A DNA stretch of 64,000 nt from AP-15 sp963785565 (lineage in GTDB: Bacteria; Pseudomonadota; Alphaproteobacteria; ATCC43930; CGMCC-115725), in NCBI GenBank assembly GCA_963785565.1, contig CAWAVV010000007.1:1-64000 (forward strand), in the 5' to 3' direction. Positions 53,124-62,903 of this stretch are shown in pieces. The notes beneath the pieces are model-generated. The model worked only from the letters and a program-made list of their open reading frames with translations, ran no database searches and was not told the DNA's origin. The position numbers and the translations under genes were made by a program. Each line of letters begins with the position of its first letter. Position 1 is the first letter of the stretch.

Positions 53124-53933
53124 ATGCCGTTTTTCGCAATCCCGTTTCCCGCGATCGATCCCGTCGCACTCGCGATCGGCCCGTTTGCGATCCGCTGGTA
53201 CGCGCTCGCCTATATCGTCGGGTTGTTGATCGGCTGGCGTTATTGCCTAACGCTCTCCGGCCGGTCGCCCCATCTCGTCGGTCGTCAGGATGTAGACGAT
53301 TTCCTCGTGTGGGCGACGCTCGGTGTCGTGCTCGGCGGACGTATCGGCTATGTGCTGTTCTACAATCCCGGCTACTATTTCGCCCATCCGCTCCAGGCGC
53401 TCTATGTGTGGCATGGCGGAATGTCATTTCACGGTGGCGCCATCGGGGTGACGGCCGCGATCATCCTGTTTACCCGCCTGCGGACGATCCCGCTCTTCGC
53501 CTTTTCCGACATCATCACCGAGGCGATCCCGATCGGCCTGTTCTTTGGCCGCATCGCCAATTTCATCAATGGCGAGTTATATGGGCGGCCGACCGATGTG
53601 CCGTGGGCGATGGTCTTTCCGAATGGCGGCCCGGTGCCGCGTCACCCGAGCCAACTCTACGAGGCGTTGTGCGAAGGGGTCCTGTTGTTCCTGCTGCTGT
53701 TCGTCGCCGAACGCCGCGGCGCCCGCGAAACGCCGGGGATCGTCACCGGGCTGTTCCTTGCCGGCTACGCCGTCGCTCGTATGTCGGGCGAGCTGTTCCG
53801 CCAGCCGGACCAGCAACTGGGATATCTGATCTTCGGCACGACGATGGGCCAGCTGCTGTCGATCCCGGTGCTGATCGCCGGCATCGCGATCGTCCTGTGG
53901 GCCCGGCGGATGCCTCGTTCTGCGCGGCCGTGA
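53124..53933 (+). CDS. lgt: Prolipoprotein diacylglyceryl transferase
   Basis: A 269-residue inner-membrane enzyme that adds diacylglycerol to the lipobox Cys of prolipoproteins. Visible: PFAIRWYALAYIVGLLIGWR, HGGMSFHGGAIGVTAAIILF (the catalytic His-Gly segment) and the Lgt signature GRIANFINGELYGRPTDVPW, with RHPSQLYEALCEGVLLFLLL near the end. Overlaps midA by four bases (GTGA). A lipoprotein gene lies two genes downstream. Confidence 0.97.
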   Translation: MPFFAIPFPAIDPVALAIGPFAIRWYALAYIVGLLIGWRYCLTLSGRSPHLVGRQDVDDFLVWATLGVVLGGRIGYVLFYNPGYYFAHPLQALYVWHGGMSFHGGAIGVTAAIILFTRLRTIPLFAFSDIITEAIPIGLFFGRIANFINGELYGRPTDVPWAMVFPNGGPVPRHPSQLYEALCEGVLLFLLLFVAERRGARETPGIVTGLFLAGYAVARMSGELFRQPDQQLGYLIFGTTMGQLLSIPVLIAGIAIVLWARRMPRSARP

Positions 53934-55033
53934 CAGCGAACGCGCTCGGCGACAAGATCGCCCGCCGCATCCGCAACGGGGGGCCGCTGTCGCTCGCGGC
54001 CTATATGGCGATCGCTCTGCACGATCCCGATCTCGGCTATTATGCCGCTCGCCGGCCGTTCGGGGCCGCCGGCGATTTCGTGACGGCGCCCGAGATCAGC
54101 CAGGTTTTCGGCGAGCTGATCGGGCTGTGGTGTGCGCTGGTCTGGGAGCAGATCGGTCGACCCGATCCCGTGATTCTGGCGGAGCTGGGTCCCGGGAGCG
54201 GCGTACTCGCCGACGATCTGTTGCGCGCTGCCGGCGCCGTGCCCGAACTGCGCCGCGCGATCCGCCTGTATCTAGTCGAGGCGAGCCCGGTGCTGCGCGG
54301 TGAACAAAAACGCCGGCTCGCTTATGCAGACCCGGTGTGGTTGACCCGGTTCGACGAGTTGCCGGCGGGTCCGATGCTGATCGTAGCCAACGAATTCCTC
54401 GACGCGCTGCCCATCCGCCAGCTCGTGCGCGGGCATCGCGACTGGTCGGAGCGAATGGTGGCGCTTGATCACGACGATCGGCTGGTCTTTGCCGATGGTC
54501 CGGAGAGCCCGGCCCTCTCGCTGCTGGTCCCCGATAACCTGCGCAATACCGCTCGGCCGGGCGCCGTCTTCGAGTTCTGCCCCCAGGCGCTCGCCCTGAG
54601 CGTCGGCCTCGGCGCCCGCCTCGCGCACGATCCGGGCGCAGCCTTGTTCATCGATTACGGCCACTTTCCGAGCCGGCCGGGGACGACCTTGCGCGCCATC
54701 TCCCGCCACGGGCCGGTTGACGCGCTGGCATCCCCGGGGAGCGCCGATTTGAGCGCTCATGTCGATTTTGCCGCCTTCGCGCAGGCGGCTCGCACAGCCG
54801 GAGCCGATGCCTATGGGCCGGTGCCTCAGGGCCGGCTCCTGGGCATGCTCGGCGCCCATGCCCGGCTCGGCGCCCTGCTCCAGCGGGCGACCGCTGATCA
54901 GCGGCAGCGGCTCGAAAGCGGCGTAGCGCGCTTGCTCGACCCCGCCCAAATGGGCGATTTGTTCAAGGCCATAGCTCTGGTCTCGCCGTGGCTGCCGGCG
55001 CCCTTCGGTTTCGAATTTGCGGAAGCGCGGTGA
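53930..55033 (+). CDS. MidA/NDUFAF7-like SAM-dependent methyltransferase
   Basis: A 367-residue protein of the MidA/NDUFAF7 family; the mitochondrial protein methylates an Arg of a complex I subunit. Visible: PLSLAAYMAIALHDPDLGYY, FVTAPEISQVFGELIGLWCA, the SAM motif VILAELGPGSGVLADDLLRA, VANEFLDALPIRQ and LFIDYGHFPSRPGTTLRAIS. The start is the GTG overlapping the lgt stop. Co-translated with pgeF. Fits with other complex I-linked families in the window. Confidence 0.92.
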   Translation: MTANALGDKIARRIRNGGPLSLAAYMAIALHDPDLGYYAARRPFGAAGDFVTAPEISQVFGELIGLWCALVWEQIGRPDPVILAELGPGSGVLADDLLRAAGAVPELRRAIRLYLVEASPVLRGEQKRRLAYADPVWLTRFDELPAGPMLIVANEFLDALPIRQLVRGHRDWSERMVALDHDDRLVFADGPESPALSLLVPDNLRNTARPGAVFEFCPQALALSVGLGARLAHDPGAALFIDYGHFPSRPGTTLRAISRHGPVDALASPGSADLSAHVDFAAFAQAARTAGADAYGPVPQGRLLGMLGAHARLGALLQRATADQRQRLESGVARLLDPAQMGDLFKAIALVSPWLPAPFGFEFAEAR

Positions 55034-55797
55034 TGATCGCTCTCGATGTACTGGACGCGAACGGCGCCGTTCGACACGCCTTCTTTACCCGGCGGGGCGG
55101 GGTCAGCGAGGGCCTGTTCGGATCGCTCAACTGCGGCTTCGGCTCGGGCGACCCCGCGGAGAACGTCGCGCGCAATCGCGCAATCGCGCTGGACAAGCTG
55201 GATCTGGCGGCCGACCGGCTGGTGACCTGTCGGCAGATCCACAGCGCCGTGGTGGTCATTGTCGAAGACCCTTGGCGCGAGGACGCGCCGCGAGCCGACG
55301 GCATGGTCTCGCGCGTTCCCGGCGTGGCGCTGGGCATTTTGGCGGCCGATTGCGCCCCGGTCCTGCTCCACGATCCGGTCGCCCAAGTGATCGGCGCCGC
55401 GCATGCCGGCTGGCGTGGAGCGCTCGGCGGAGTCGTCGAGGCGACTATCATCGAGATGGCCAAGCTCGGGGCAGAGCCTCGCCATATCCGCGCCGCGATC
55501 GGCCCCTGCATCGGCCCCGCTTCCTACGAGGTCGGTCCCGAATTCCCCCAGCCGGTCGTCGCCGAAGATCCCGGCGCCGCGGCCTATTTTGCGCCGGCGC
55601 GCCGCTCCGGTCATTTCATGTTCGACCTCGCCGGCTATGTCGAGCACCGTCTTGGCCGGGCCGGGGTGAGGCTGGTGCAGCATGCTCGGCACGATACCGC
55701 CGCCGACGAGCAGCGGTTTTTCAGCTATCGCCGGGCCTGCTTGCGCGGCGAGACCGCCTACGGCCGCGGCCTCTCCGCCATCGTGCTCGACGAATGA
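55033..55797 (+). CDS. pgeF: PgeF/YfiH-family peptidoglycan editing factor (laccase-domain)
   Basis: A 254-residue member of the YfiH/DUF152 family, zinc enzymes described as purine nucleoside phosphorylases and, in E. coli, as an editing factor for peptidoglycan precursors. Motifs: HAFFTRRGGVSEGLFGSLNC, VTCRQIHSAVVVIVEDP (His), LGILAADCAPVLLHDP (Cys) and IGAAHAGWRGALGGVVEATI (His), the zinc ligands. The ATG overlaps the midA stop (TGATG). Confidence 0.94.
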   Translation: MIALDVLDANGAVRHAFFTRRGGVSEGLFGSLNCGFGSGDPAENVARNRAIALDKLDLAADRLVTCRQIHSAVVVIVEDPWREDAPRADGMVSRVPGVALGILAADCAPVLLHDPVAQVIGAAHAGWRGALGGVVEATIIEMAKLGAEPRHIRAAIGPCIGPASYEVGPEFPQPVVAEDPGAAAYFAPARRSGHFMFDLAGYVEHRLGRAGVRLVQHARHDTAADEQRFFSYRRACLRGETAYGRGLSAIVLDE

Positions 55798-56672
55798 CCG
55801 GATGGCGGCGGGCTGGCGCTGCGACGGTGCTGTTGCTGGCCGCTTGTCAACCGCTGCCGCACCCTTTCGCCGACGATGTGCCAAAACCCGGCTCGCCGAT
55901 GCTGGCTTTGCGCGATAACGCCAGCGTCGCGATCTCGCCGCTCAAAGGCGGGCCTCGGGCGACGGCCGAAAAGCTCGCTCCCGCGATGGCGCAGGCGCTG
56001 CAACAGCGCGACATTGCCGCCAGCGATCGCACGGCGAGCATCGCCAGCTACCAACTCGACGGCCGGGTGCAGCCGATGCCTCCCGTCGACGGCAAGGCGG
56101 CGGTGGTCGTGCTGTGGGAATTGCGCGCTCCCTCGGGCAAATTGCTCGGCGAGCGGGCAGAGCGGGTCGAGGCCACCGATGGAGATTGGCAACAAGGAAA
56201 GGACGACGCCGTCGCCCGGCTCGCTGCCGCCGGCGCCGAGCAGATCGCCGCTATGCTGCTGGACAAAGCCCCGGTCGAGGCCGCCGATGAGGGGCGGACC
56301 CGGCTGCTGATCCGCGGGGTCGAGGGCGCGCCCGGCGACGGCGGAGCAGCTTTGGCAAGCGCCATTACGACCTTGTTGAAGCGGCAAGACCTCGCGATCG
56401 TCTCCGATCCGCAGGCAAAGGCCGATCTTCTGCTCGACGCCTATGTCGTCGTCGGCAAGCCCGAATCCGGCAAGCAGCATGTCAAGATCGTCTGGCGTGT
56501 GCGCGACAAGGATGGCGGCGAGATCGGCAACGTCGCCCAGGAGAACGATGTTCCGGCCGGCCTGCTGGACGGTTCTTGGGGCGATGTCGCCTATACGGTC
56601 GCCGTTTCGGCGCAGGACGGGATCATGGCGCTGATCGCGCGCGGCGCCCCGCCAACCGGCGGCAAAACCTGA
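55794..56672 (+). CDS. Hypothetical lipoprotein
   Basis: A 292-residue protein with a lipoprotein signal: a basic start, AATVLLLAAC lipobox and Cys at about 18. The mature protein has two similar alpha/beta halves: residues about 55-150 (ATAEKLAPAMAQALQQRDIA, then VVVLWELRAPSGKLLG) and 165-285 (ALASAITTLLKRQDLAIVSD, then VKIVWRVRDKDGGEIGNV). The layout recalls surface lipoproteins binding at the outer membrane. Overlaps pgeF by four bases. No known family is recognised. Confidence 0.75.
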   Translation: MTGWRRAGAATVLLLAACQPLPHPFADDVPKPGSPMLALRDNASVAISPLKGGPRATAEKLAPAMAQALQQRDIAASDRTASIASYQLDGRVQPMPPVDGKAAVVVLWELRAPSGKLLGERAERVEATDGDWQQGKDDAVARLAAAGAEQIAAMLLDKAPVEAADEGRTRLLIRGVEGAPGDGGAALASAITTLLKRQDLAIVSDPQAKADLLLDAYVVVGKPESGKQHVKIVWRVRDKDGGEIGNVAQENDVPAGLLDGSWGDVAYTVAVSAQDGIMALIARGAPPTGGKT

Positions 56673-56828
56673 ACCCGCCGATGGTCAGTCGACCATAAGG
56701 CAGGGGGCGCGAGGCAAGGGGCATGAGGCAAGGGCTGCGCGGTTGCCAGGCTGAGCGCGAAATATTACATTACTGCTACGTGCAGCCGCGGGATTCGGCC
56801 CGTCGGCGCGCCTGCGGGCCGGTGCGTC

Positions 56829-57761
56829 ATGAAAATTCTTGCCTGCAACAGCAATCGGCCGCTCGCTGAAGCCATCGCCGCCTATCTCGACTTACCTTTG
56901 ACCAAGGCGAGCGTGCGCCGCTTCTCGGATATGGAGGTGTTTGTCGAGATCCTCGAAAACGTGCGCGGCGAGGACGTCTTCGTGATCCAGTCGACCTCCT
57001 ATCCGGCAAACGACCACCTGATGGAATTGCTGGTCTGCCTCGACGCGTTGAAACGCAGTTCGGCGCGGCGGGTGACGGCGGTGCTCCCCTATTTCGGCTA
57101 CGCCCGGCAGGATCGGAAGTCCGCGCCGCGCACCCCGATCTCGGCCAAGCTCGTCGCCAATATGATCACCGCGGCCGGCGCCGACCGGGTGCTGACGCTC
57201 GATCTTCACTCCGGCCAGATCCAGGGCTTTTTCGACATCCCGACCGATAATCTTGCCGCCGCACCGGTGCTGGTAAAGGACATCCTCGACCACCACGCCC
57301 GCCGCGATCTGACCATCGTCGCCCCCGATGTCGGCGGGGTCTATCGCGCCCGGCAGATCGCCCGACGTCTGGACGCCGATCTCGCGATCATCGACAAGCG
57401 CCGGGAACGGGCTGGGGTCTCAGAGGTCATGAATATCATCGGCGATGTTTCCGGGCGCCGCTGCATCCTTGTCGACGACATTGCCGACAGCGCCGGCACC
57501 CTGTGCAACGCGGCCACGGCGTTGATCGGCGCCGGCGCGTCTGCGGTGTTCTCATACGTCTCGCACGGGGTGCTGTCGGGCGGTGCGGTCGCGCGCGTCG
57601 TTGCCTCGCCGATCGAGATGCTGGTCATGACCGACAGCATCGTGGCGACGGAAGCGGTGCGGGCGGCCGAGAACATTCGCCAAATCTCAATCGCGCCGCT
57701 GGTGGCCGAGGCGATCCGCCGGATCAGCGAGGAGCGTTCGGTCTCGAGCCTGTTCGATTGA
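56829..57761 (+). CDS. prs: Ribose-phosphate pyrophosphokinase
   Basis: A 310-residue PRPP synthase making phosphoribosyl pyrophosphate for nucleotides, His and Trp. Visible: KILACNSNRPLAEAIAAYLD, RRFSDMEVFVEILENVRGED, VLPYFGYARQDRKSAPRTPI, LTLDLHSGQIQGFFDIPTDN, and the PRPP loop RRCILVDDIADSAGTLCNAA. It is slightly shorter than the E. coli enzyme (315). The 156-base gap upstream probably holds its own promoter. Confidence 0.97.
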   Translation: MKILACNSNRPLAEAIAAYLDLPLTKASVRRFSDMEVFVEILENVRGEDVFVIQSTSYPANDHLMELLVCLDALKRSSARRVTAVLPYFGYARQDRKSAPRTPISAKLVANMITAAGADRVLTLDLHSGQIQGFFDIPTDNLAAAPVLVKDILDHHARRDLTIVAPDVGGVYRARQIARRLDADLAIIDKRRERAGVSEVMNIIGDVSGRRCILVDDIADSAGTLCNAATALIGAGASAVFSYVSHGVLSGGAVARVVASPIEMLVMTDSIVATEAVRAAENIRQISIAPLVAEAIRRISEERSVSSLFD

Positions 57762-57784
57762 GCCTCGCGGCTCGTCCCACGACA

Positions 57785-58912
57785 ATGAACCCTGCGATCA
57801 CCCCGATCACGATGCCCAAATGGGGGCTGACGATGACCGAGGGCAAGGTCGTCGGCTGGCTCAAGCAGGAAGGACAGCATTTCGCGGCGGGCGAGGAACT
57901 CCTGGAGATCGAGACGACCAAGATCACCAATATCCTCGAAATCCCGGATGGCGGTGTCTTGCGGCGGATCGTGGCGCAAGCCGGGGCCACCTTGCCGGTC
58001 GGCGCCTTGCTTGCGGTAGCCGCGCCCGAGACCGTGCCCCAAGCCGAAATCGACGCGTACGTTGCCGAGTTTGCCCCCGTCGAACCCGCGGTCCAGAGCG
58101 GCGCGGAAGCGCAGGCGATCCAGCCGCGAGAGATCGACGCCGCGGGGCGGCGGCTGCGCTACCTGGAACTCGGTGAAGGCGACAACCTCCCGGTCGCGCT
58201 GATCCACGGGTTTGGCGGCGACCTCAACACCTGGATGTTCACCCAGCCGACTCTCGCCGAGAGCCGGCGCACGATCGCTCTCGATCTCCCCGGGCATGGC
58301 GGCTCGGGCAAGGAGGTGGGTTCGGGCGATCCCGAAAGCTTAGCCGACGCGATCGAGGCCGTGGTGGATGCGCTCGCTATAGAGCGGATGCATGTCGTCG
58401 GGCATTCGATGGGCGGTGCCCTCGGGGCACTGCTGGCGTTGCGCCGGCCGGAGCGCGTTGCGAGCCTGACCCTGATCGCCTCGGCCGGGTTTGGGCCGGA
58501 GCTCAACACCGCCTTCATCGACGGCTTCGTCCATGCCGCGCGCCGCCGCGAGGCGGTCGAGGTGCTCAATCAGCTTGTTCATGACCCCTCTCTGGTCAGC
58601 CGCGCGATGGTCGAGGAAGTCTTGCGCTACAAGCGCTTGGACGGTGTCACCGCCGCGCTGACAACGATCGCTGGAGCGTGGTTCGCCGGTGGCCGGCAAG
58701 CGCTCGACCTGACCGGCCGGATCGGTGAACTCGCGGTCCCGGTTCAGCTGATTTGGGGCCGTGACGACCGCATCATCCCGGTCGCGCACGCCGAGGCGCT
58801 CGCCTCCCGCTGGCCGGTGCACATTCTCGACGAGACCGGACATCTGCCGCATCTGGAAAAGTCCGGCGAAGTCAACCGGCTGATCAAGGCGTTCGTCGAT
58901 CTCCACGCCTGA
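57785..58912 (+). CDS. Lipoyl-domain / alpha-beta hydrolase fusion (AcoC-like E2)
   Basis: A 375-residue protein annotated in relatives as acetoin dehydrogenase E2 (AcoC). Residues 1-75 form a lipoyl domain with the lipoylated Lys46 in EIETTKITNILEIPDGG. From about 120 comes an alpha/beta hydrolase with VALIHGFGGDLNTWMF (oxyanion), the nucleophile VVGHSMGGALGALLAL, a late Asp in WGRDDRIIPVAHAE and His in DETGHLPHLEKSGEVN. It lacks a classical CoA acetyltransferase domain. The truncated E1-beta gene at 63691 may belong to the same complex. Confidence 0.9.
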   Translation: MNPAITPITMPKWGLTMTEGKVVGWLKQEGQHFAAGEELLEIETTKITNILEIPDGGVLRRIVAQAGATLPVGALLAVAAPETVPQAEIDAYVAEFAPVEPAVQSGAEAQAIQPREIDAAGRRLRYLELGEGDNLPVALIHGFGGDLNTWMFTQPTLAESRRTIALDLPGHGGSGKEVGSGDPESLADAIEAVVDALAIERMHVVGHSMGGALGALLALRRPERVASLTLIASAGFGPELNTAFIDGFVHAARRREAVEVLNQLVHDPSLVSRAMVEEVLRYKRLDGVTAALTTIAGAWFAGGRQALDLTGRIGELAVPVQLIWGRDDRIIPVAHAEALASRWPVHILDETGHLPHLEKSGEVNRLIKAFVDLHA

Positions 58913-58942
58913 CGCTGCGCGGAGCCGCCGCCGGAACCGGCG

Positions 58943-59656
58943 TCAGCAGCCGAGCTTGGCGGCGAGATCGATAAAGCTGTCGGCGATCACGTCGAAATCG
59001 TGCTCGGCCTTGAAATCGCGGGTCTTGTTCGGGCCGTGCTCCAATGGCCGGCCGACAAAGGCGGTATGGAAACCGCGGCCGCGCGCCGCGACCAGATCGC
59101 CGTTATGCGCCGCGACCATCATGCACTCCTCGGGCTTCAGATCGAGAAAGGCGGCGGTGCGGTCATACGCCTCGGGCTGCGGCTTGTAGGCGTGGGCGAC
59201 CTCCGCGCCGAGGATCGCGTCCCATGGCAATCCCGCGTATTTGGCCATGTTGACCATCAGCGCGACATTGCCGTTCGACAAGGTCGCCAGGATGAATTTG
59301 CGCTTGAGCCGGGTCAGGCCCTCGACGGTATCCGGCCATCCGTCGAGGCGATGCCAGGCACGATTGAGATGGTCGACCTCCGCCTTGCTGAGCGCGGCAA
59401 TCCCGAACTCGGGCAACAGCTCGACCAGGTTCTCGCGATGCAGGTCGTCGAGCCGGGTCCAAGGGCGCTCGCCATTGCGCACCTTGGCCATCGCCGGCTG
59501 ATAGCGCGCACGCCATTGATCGGCAAAGGCGTGCCAGTCCTTGTCGTAGCCCTTTGGCCCGAGAAAGGCCTTGGCCTCGCGCGCGATGCTGTCGCGCCAG
59601 TTCACCACTGTGCCGAACACGTCAAAAGTCAGGGCCTTTACATCCGAAAGCGCCAT
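58943..59656 (-). CDS. 2-haloacid dehalogenase-like HAD hydrolase
   Basis: A 237-residue type II haloacid dehalogenase-like protein of the HAD superfamily. Motif I is ALTFDVFGTVVNWRDSIARE with nucleophile Asp12; motif II is ILATLSNGNVALMVNMA; motif III/IV is AHAYKPQPEAYDRTAAFLDL and then EECMMVAAHNGDLVAARGRG. True dehalogenases share these residues, but phosphatases of this type also exist. Convergent with the lipoyl/hydrolase gene. Confidence 0.88.
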   Translation of the reverse strand: MALSDVKALTFDVFGTVVNWRDSIAREAKAFLGPKGYDKDWHAFADQWRARYQPAMAKVRNGERPWTRLDDLHRENLVELLPEFGIAALSKAEVDHLNRAWHRLDGWPDTVEGLTRLKRKFILATLSNGNVALMVNMAKYAGLPWDAILGAEVAHAYKPQPEAYDRTAAFLDLKPEECMMVAAHNGDLVAARGRGFHTAFVGRPLEHGPNKTRDFKAEHDFDVIADSFIDLAAKLGC

Positions 59657-60020
59657 TGTCCGACCTTTCCCATTACCTGTTCCCGCTCCCGGCGGGTGTG
59701 GCGCAGCCGCGGGGCATCGTCAACCGCCGTAATCGCGGGTCGAGCATATAATCCCCGTTCTTTCGAGCGGCGGTGTGGTGGCGCCGGCCGCGGGCATCTG
59801 TTGGTCAAACTCCGGCAATCGGCGGCCAACGGGTTGGCGGCGATCGAATTTCGTTGCGGCGCGCCTCGCCGAGACGGAGAATCGCGTCTGACAGACCAGG
59901 AATCCGGGGAATGTCGGCCCTCCCCAACCCTCCCCGCGCGAGTGGCGGAGGGGCGGGCATGGCGCCGCCGCAAGCGACGGGGGACATTTTCGCACTCATC
60001 TTTCCGGGAGGAAGACGGCA
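59657..60020. other. Non-coding stretch with a REP-type element
   Basis: About 360 bases between the HAD gene and the NHL gene. It contains the palindromic repeat at 59910-59995; the rest shows no supported gene. A promoter for either divergent gene is likely here but was not pinned down. Confidence 0.45.
59910..59995. repeat. REP-type palindromic element
   Basis: aatgtcggccctccccaacc ... ggcggaggggcgggc ... gggggacatt. The outer arms aatgtc/gacatt and inner ccctcccc/gggg arms form an imperfect hairpin. Resembles the element at 29470-29548 (both share ccaaccctc[t]ccccg). Confidence 0.55.
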
Positions 60021-60893
60021 ATGACACAGGTTGGCACAGGCAAATATACCTACGAGCTGGTCCGCGATTTTCTTAAATCGCCCGATGGAGAACCGTTCGG
60101 GTTGGTCAGCCGGGTGGCGGCCGACGCGCAGGACCGCATCTACGTGTTCCAGCGCCGGGATCCTCCGGTCGTAGTCTTCGACCGCGAGGGCAAGCATCTG
60201 GGCTCCTGGGGCAGCGGTGCGGTCACCGACCCGCATGGGCTGAAAATCGTCGGCGACACGGTCTACACCACCGACCGCTCCGACTCGGTCGCGAAGTCGT
60301 TCACCTTGGACGGCAAGCCCCTGTTGGAGCTGGGGCAGCGCGGCGTCCACTCCGACACGGGCCATGTCGCCAACTGGCTGGCCGAGCGCGCGGCGGGGCC
60401 GTTCAATCACCCGACCGAGATGATGGCGCATGCCAACGGCGACATCTACGTGACCGACGGCTACCGCAACGCCCGCGTGCACCGCTTCACGCGCGATGGC
60501 CGGCTGGTCAAATCGTGGGGCGCGCCGGGCCAGGCCGCGGGCCAGTTCCACCTGCCGCACAGCATCGCGTTCGACGATGACGGCAAGCTTTACGTCGCCG
60601 ACCGGTCGAACAAGCGCATCCAGATCTTCTCGCCGGAGGGCGACTTCCTCGGCCAGTGGACCGGCATGGGGGGCCCTAACGACATCTCCCGCGGCAAGGA
60701 CGGAAATTATTACATCGCCGAGCAGGAAGACGACGGCAAGCCCGCCTATGTGTGCGTGCGCGATGCGAGCGGAGCAGTACTCACTCGCCTGGAGAGCCGC
60801 CATGTCCATGGCGTGGGCGTCGACTCTCACGGCGACATCTACGCCGGATTGACCCAGGAGCGCAGCGTTGACAAGTTCGTGCGAAAGCACTGA
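60021..60893 (+). CDS. NHL-repeat protein (peptidyl-amidating-lyase-like propeller)
   Basis: A 290-residue beta-propeller made of NHL repeats, like those in peptidyl-alpha-hydroxyglycine alpha-amidating lyase. Repeats are visible as VSRVAADAQDRIYVFQRRDP, VTDPHGLKIVGDTVYTTDRS, FNHPTEMMAHANGDIYVTDG, FHLPHSIAFDDDGKLYVADR and VHGVGVDSHGDIYAGLTQER. There is no signal peptide. Ribosome site gggaggaag before ATG. Bacterial members are usually of unknown function; proximity to the next gene suggests linkage. Confidence 0.87.
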   Translation: MTQVGTGKYTYELVRDFLKSPDGEPFGLVSRVAADAQDRIYVFQRRDPPVVVFDREGKHLGSWGSGAVTDPHGLKIVGDTVYTTDRSDSVAKSFTLDGKPLLELGQRGVHSDTGHVANWLAERAAGPFNHPTEMMAHANGDIYVTDGYRNARVHRFTRDGRLVKSWGAPGQAAGQFHLPHSIAFDDDGKLYVADRSNKRIQIFSPEGDFLGQWTGMGGPNDISRGKDGNYYIAEQEDDGKPAYVCVRDASGAVLTRLESRHVHGVGVDSHGDIYAGLTQERSVDKFVRKH

Positions 60894-61075
60894 GCGGCAA
60901 CTCAACAGAGGATGCCGGACGCAGCATGGGCGATCTCGTCCTGCGCGTCCGGCGGAAGTTGCGCGCGGCGGCTGATATTTCAGCCAGCCGGCGCAATCGG
61001 CCGCGGCCGATCTTGCCCGACTCGGCGGAATGGGCGTAATCCGGCGCGGGAGCGGCGTCGCGAGGGAGGAAGGCT

Positions 61076-62894
61076 GTGGATATTCCATCCGAGAAGCCGG
61101 TGGAGGCCGCCGGGAATGAGATCGACCGGCCATTGCCGAGCGCCCCGTCGAACAAGATCTGGGGCAGCGATGCGATCGCCGCGGCGATCCGCGAGCTCGA
61201 CATCCCCTATGTCGCGCTGAATCCCGGGTCGAGTTATCGCGGCCTGCACGACAGCCTCGTCAACTATCTCGGCAATCGCCGGCCGCGCATGTTGCTGTGC
61301 CTGCACGAGGAGAGCGCGGTGGCGTTGGCGCATGGCTGGGCCAAGGTCACGGGCCGGCCGATGCTCGCCATCGTCCACGCCAATGTCGGCTTGATGCATG
61401 CGACGATGGCGATCTTCAACGCCTGGTGCGACCGGGCGCCGGTGATTGTGCTCGGCGCCACCGGCGCGCTCGATGCGACCCGGCGGCGGCCATGGATCGA
61501 ATGGATTCACACGGCGCGCGACCAGGGCGCGCTGATCCGCAATTTCTCCAAATGGGACGACCAGCCCTCCTCGATCGGCGCGGCGCAGGAGGCGGTGTTG
61601 CGCGCCAACATGATCGCGCAGACAGCGCCGCGCGGGCCGGTCTACCTCAATTTCGATCTGGCCTTGCAGGAGGACGAAATCGAAACCGTGCCGGTCATGC
61701 CCGACATCGCGCGCTTTGCGCCACCACTGTCGTCCGAGCCAGGCGGCGCGCTGGTGCGGCAGGCGGCGGAATTGCTGGCGCGGGCCGAGCGGCCGGTGAT
61801 CCTGATGGGCCGCGCCTCGCGCGATCCCGAGTCGTGGCAACGCCGGGTGGCGCTGGCCGAGGCGGTCGGGGCGCGGGTCATGACCGACCGCAAGACCGGA
61901 GCGGTGTTCCCGACCGACCACCCGCTGCATTGCGGAGGGCCGGCTACGTCATCGCCTGAAGGGGTCGAGCTTCTCGCCGCGGCCGATGTGATCCTGAGCC
62001 TCGATTGGGTCGATCTCGCCGGCACCCTGAAGACCGCTTGCCACGGGAGACCGCCGGCCGGCAAGGTCATCCAGATCTCGCTCGACCAGTACGTCCACAA
62101 CGGCTGGAGCATGGATTACCAAGGCCTGCCGCCGGCGGATGTCTATCTGCTGGCCGAGCCCGATGCCGCGGTGCCGCCGCTGCTGGCCGCGGTCAGGGAG
62201 CTGCGCCCGAACCCACCGCCGCTGCGCGGCGCCGCTTGCGCGGCGCTCGCCGCCGCCACTGTCGGCGCTGGATACCGCGCGGATCATCGAGGTGCCGATG
62301 CTGGCGACCGCGCTGAAGGAGGTGCTGGGCGACAGCGCGGCGACGATGATCCGCCTGCCGCTCTCGTGGGGCGAGCATATGTGGGATTTCCGCCACCCGC
62401 TCGATTTTCTCGGCACCGATGGCGGCGGCGGCATTGGCTCGGGACCGGGGATGGCGGTCGGCGCCGCACTGGCGTTGCGCGACACCGGAAGCGGGCGGCT
62501 GCCGGTCGCGATCCTCGGCGACGGCGATTTCCTGATGGGGGTCACCGCCTTGTGGACGGCGGTGCACAACAGCATCCCGCTACTGGTGGTGATCGCTAAC
62601 AATCGCTCGTTCTTCAACGACGAACTGCACCAGGAGCGGGTCGCGCGCGACCGCGGCCGGCCGGTCGAGAACCGCTGGATCGGCCAGTCGATCCGCGATC
62701 CCGACATCGACCTCGCCACCCTCGCGCGCGGCCAGGGCTGCCTCGGCATCGGCCCGGTCGAGGACCCGAAAAAGCTGGTGGCGGCGATAACCGAAGCGGT
62801 CGCCGCGGTCCGCGCCGGCAAGGTCTGCGTCGTCGACGTCCGCGTCGCCGTCGGCTACGACCCCGGCGGCGCCGCCGGCATCATCGGGCGTTAG
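61076..62894 (+). pseudogene. Thiamine-diphosphate-dependent enzyme (acetolactate-synthase-like), frameshifted
   Basis: ThDP enzymes of this class (benzoylformate decarboxylase, acetolactate synthase) act on 2-oxo acids. From the GTG at 61076 the Pyr domain is whole (IPYVALNPGSSYRGLHDSLV, CLHEESAVALAHGWAKVTGR with the activating Glu, AIVHANVGLMHATMAIFNAW). The central domain follows. Near 62225-62265, in a ggcgccg-rich stretch, the frame shifts, and the ThDP-binding domain continues (GTDGGGGIGSGPGMAVGAAL, then the GDG...NN motif as LGDGDFLMGVTALW and VVIANNRSFFNDE). Restoring one base would give about 605 residues. Confidence 0.85.
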
Positions 62895-62903
62895 CCGCCG
62901 GCG

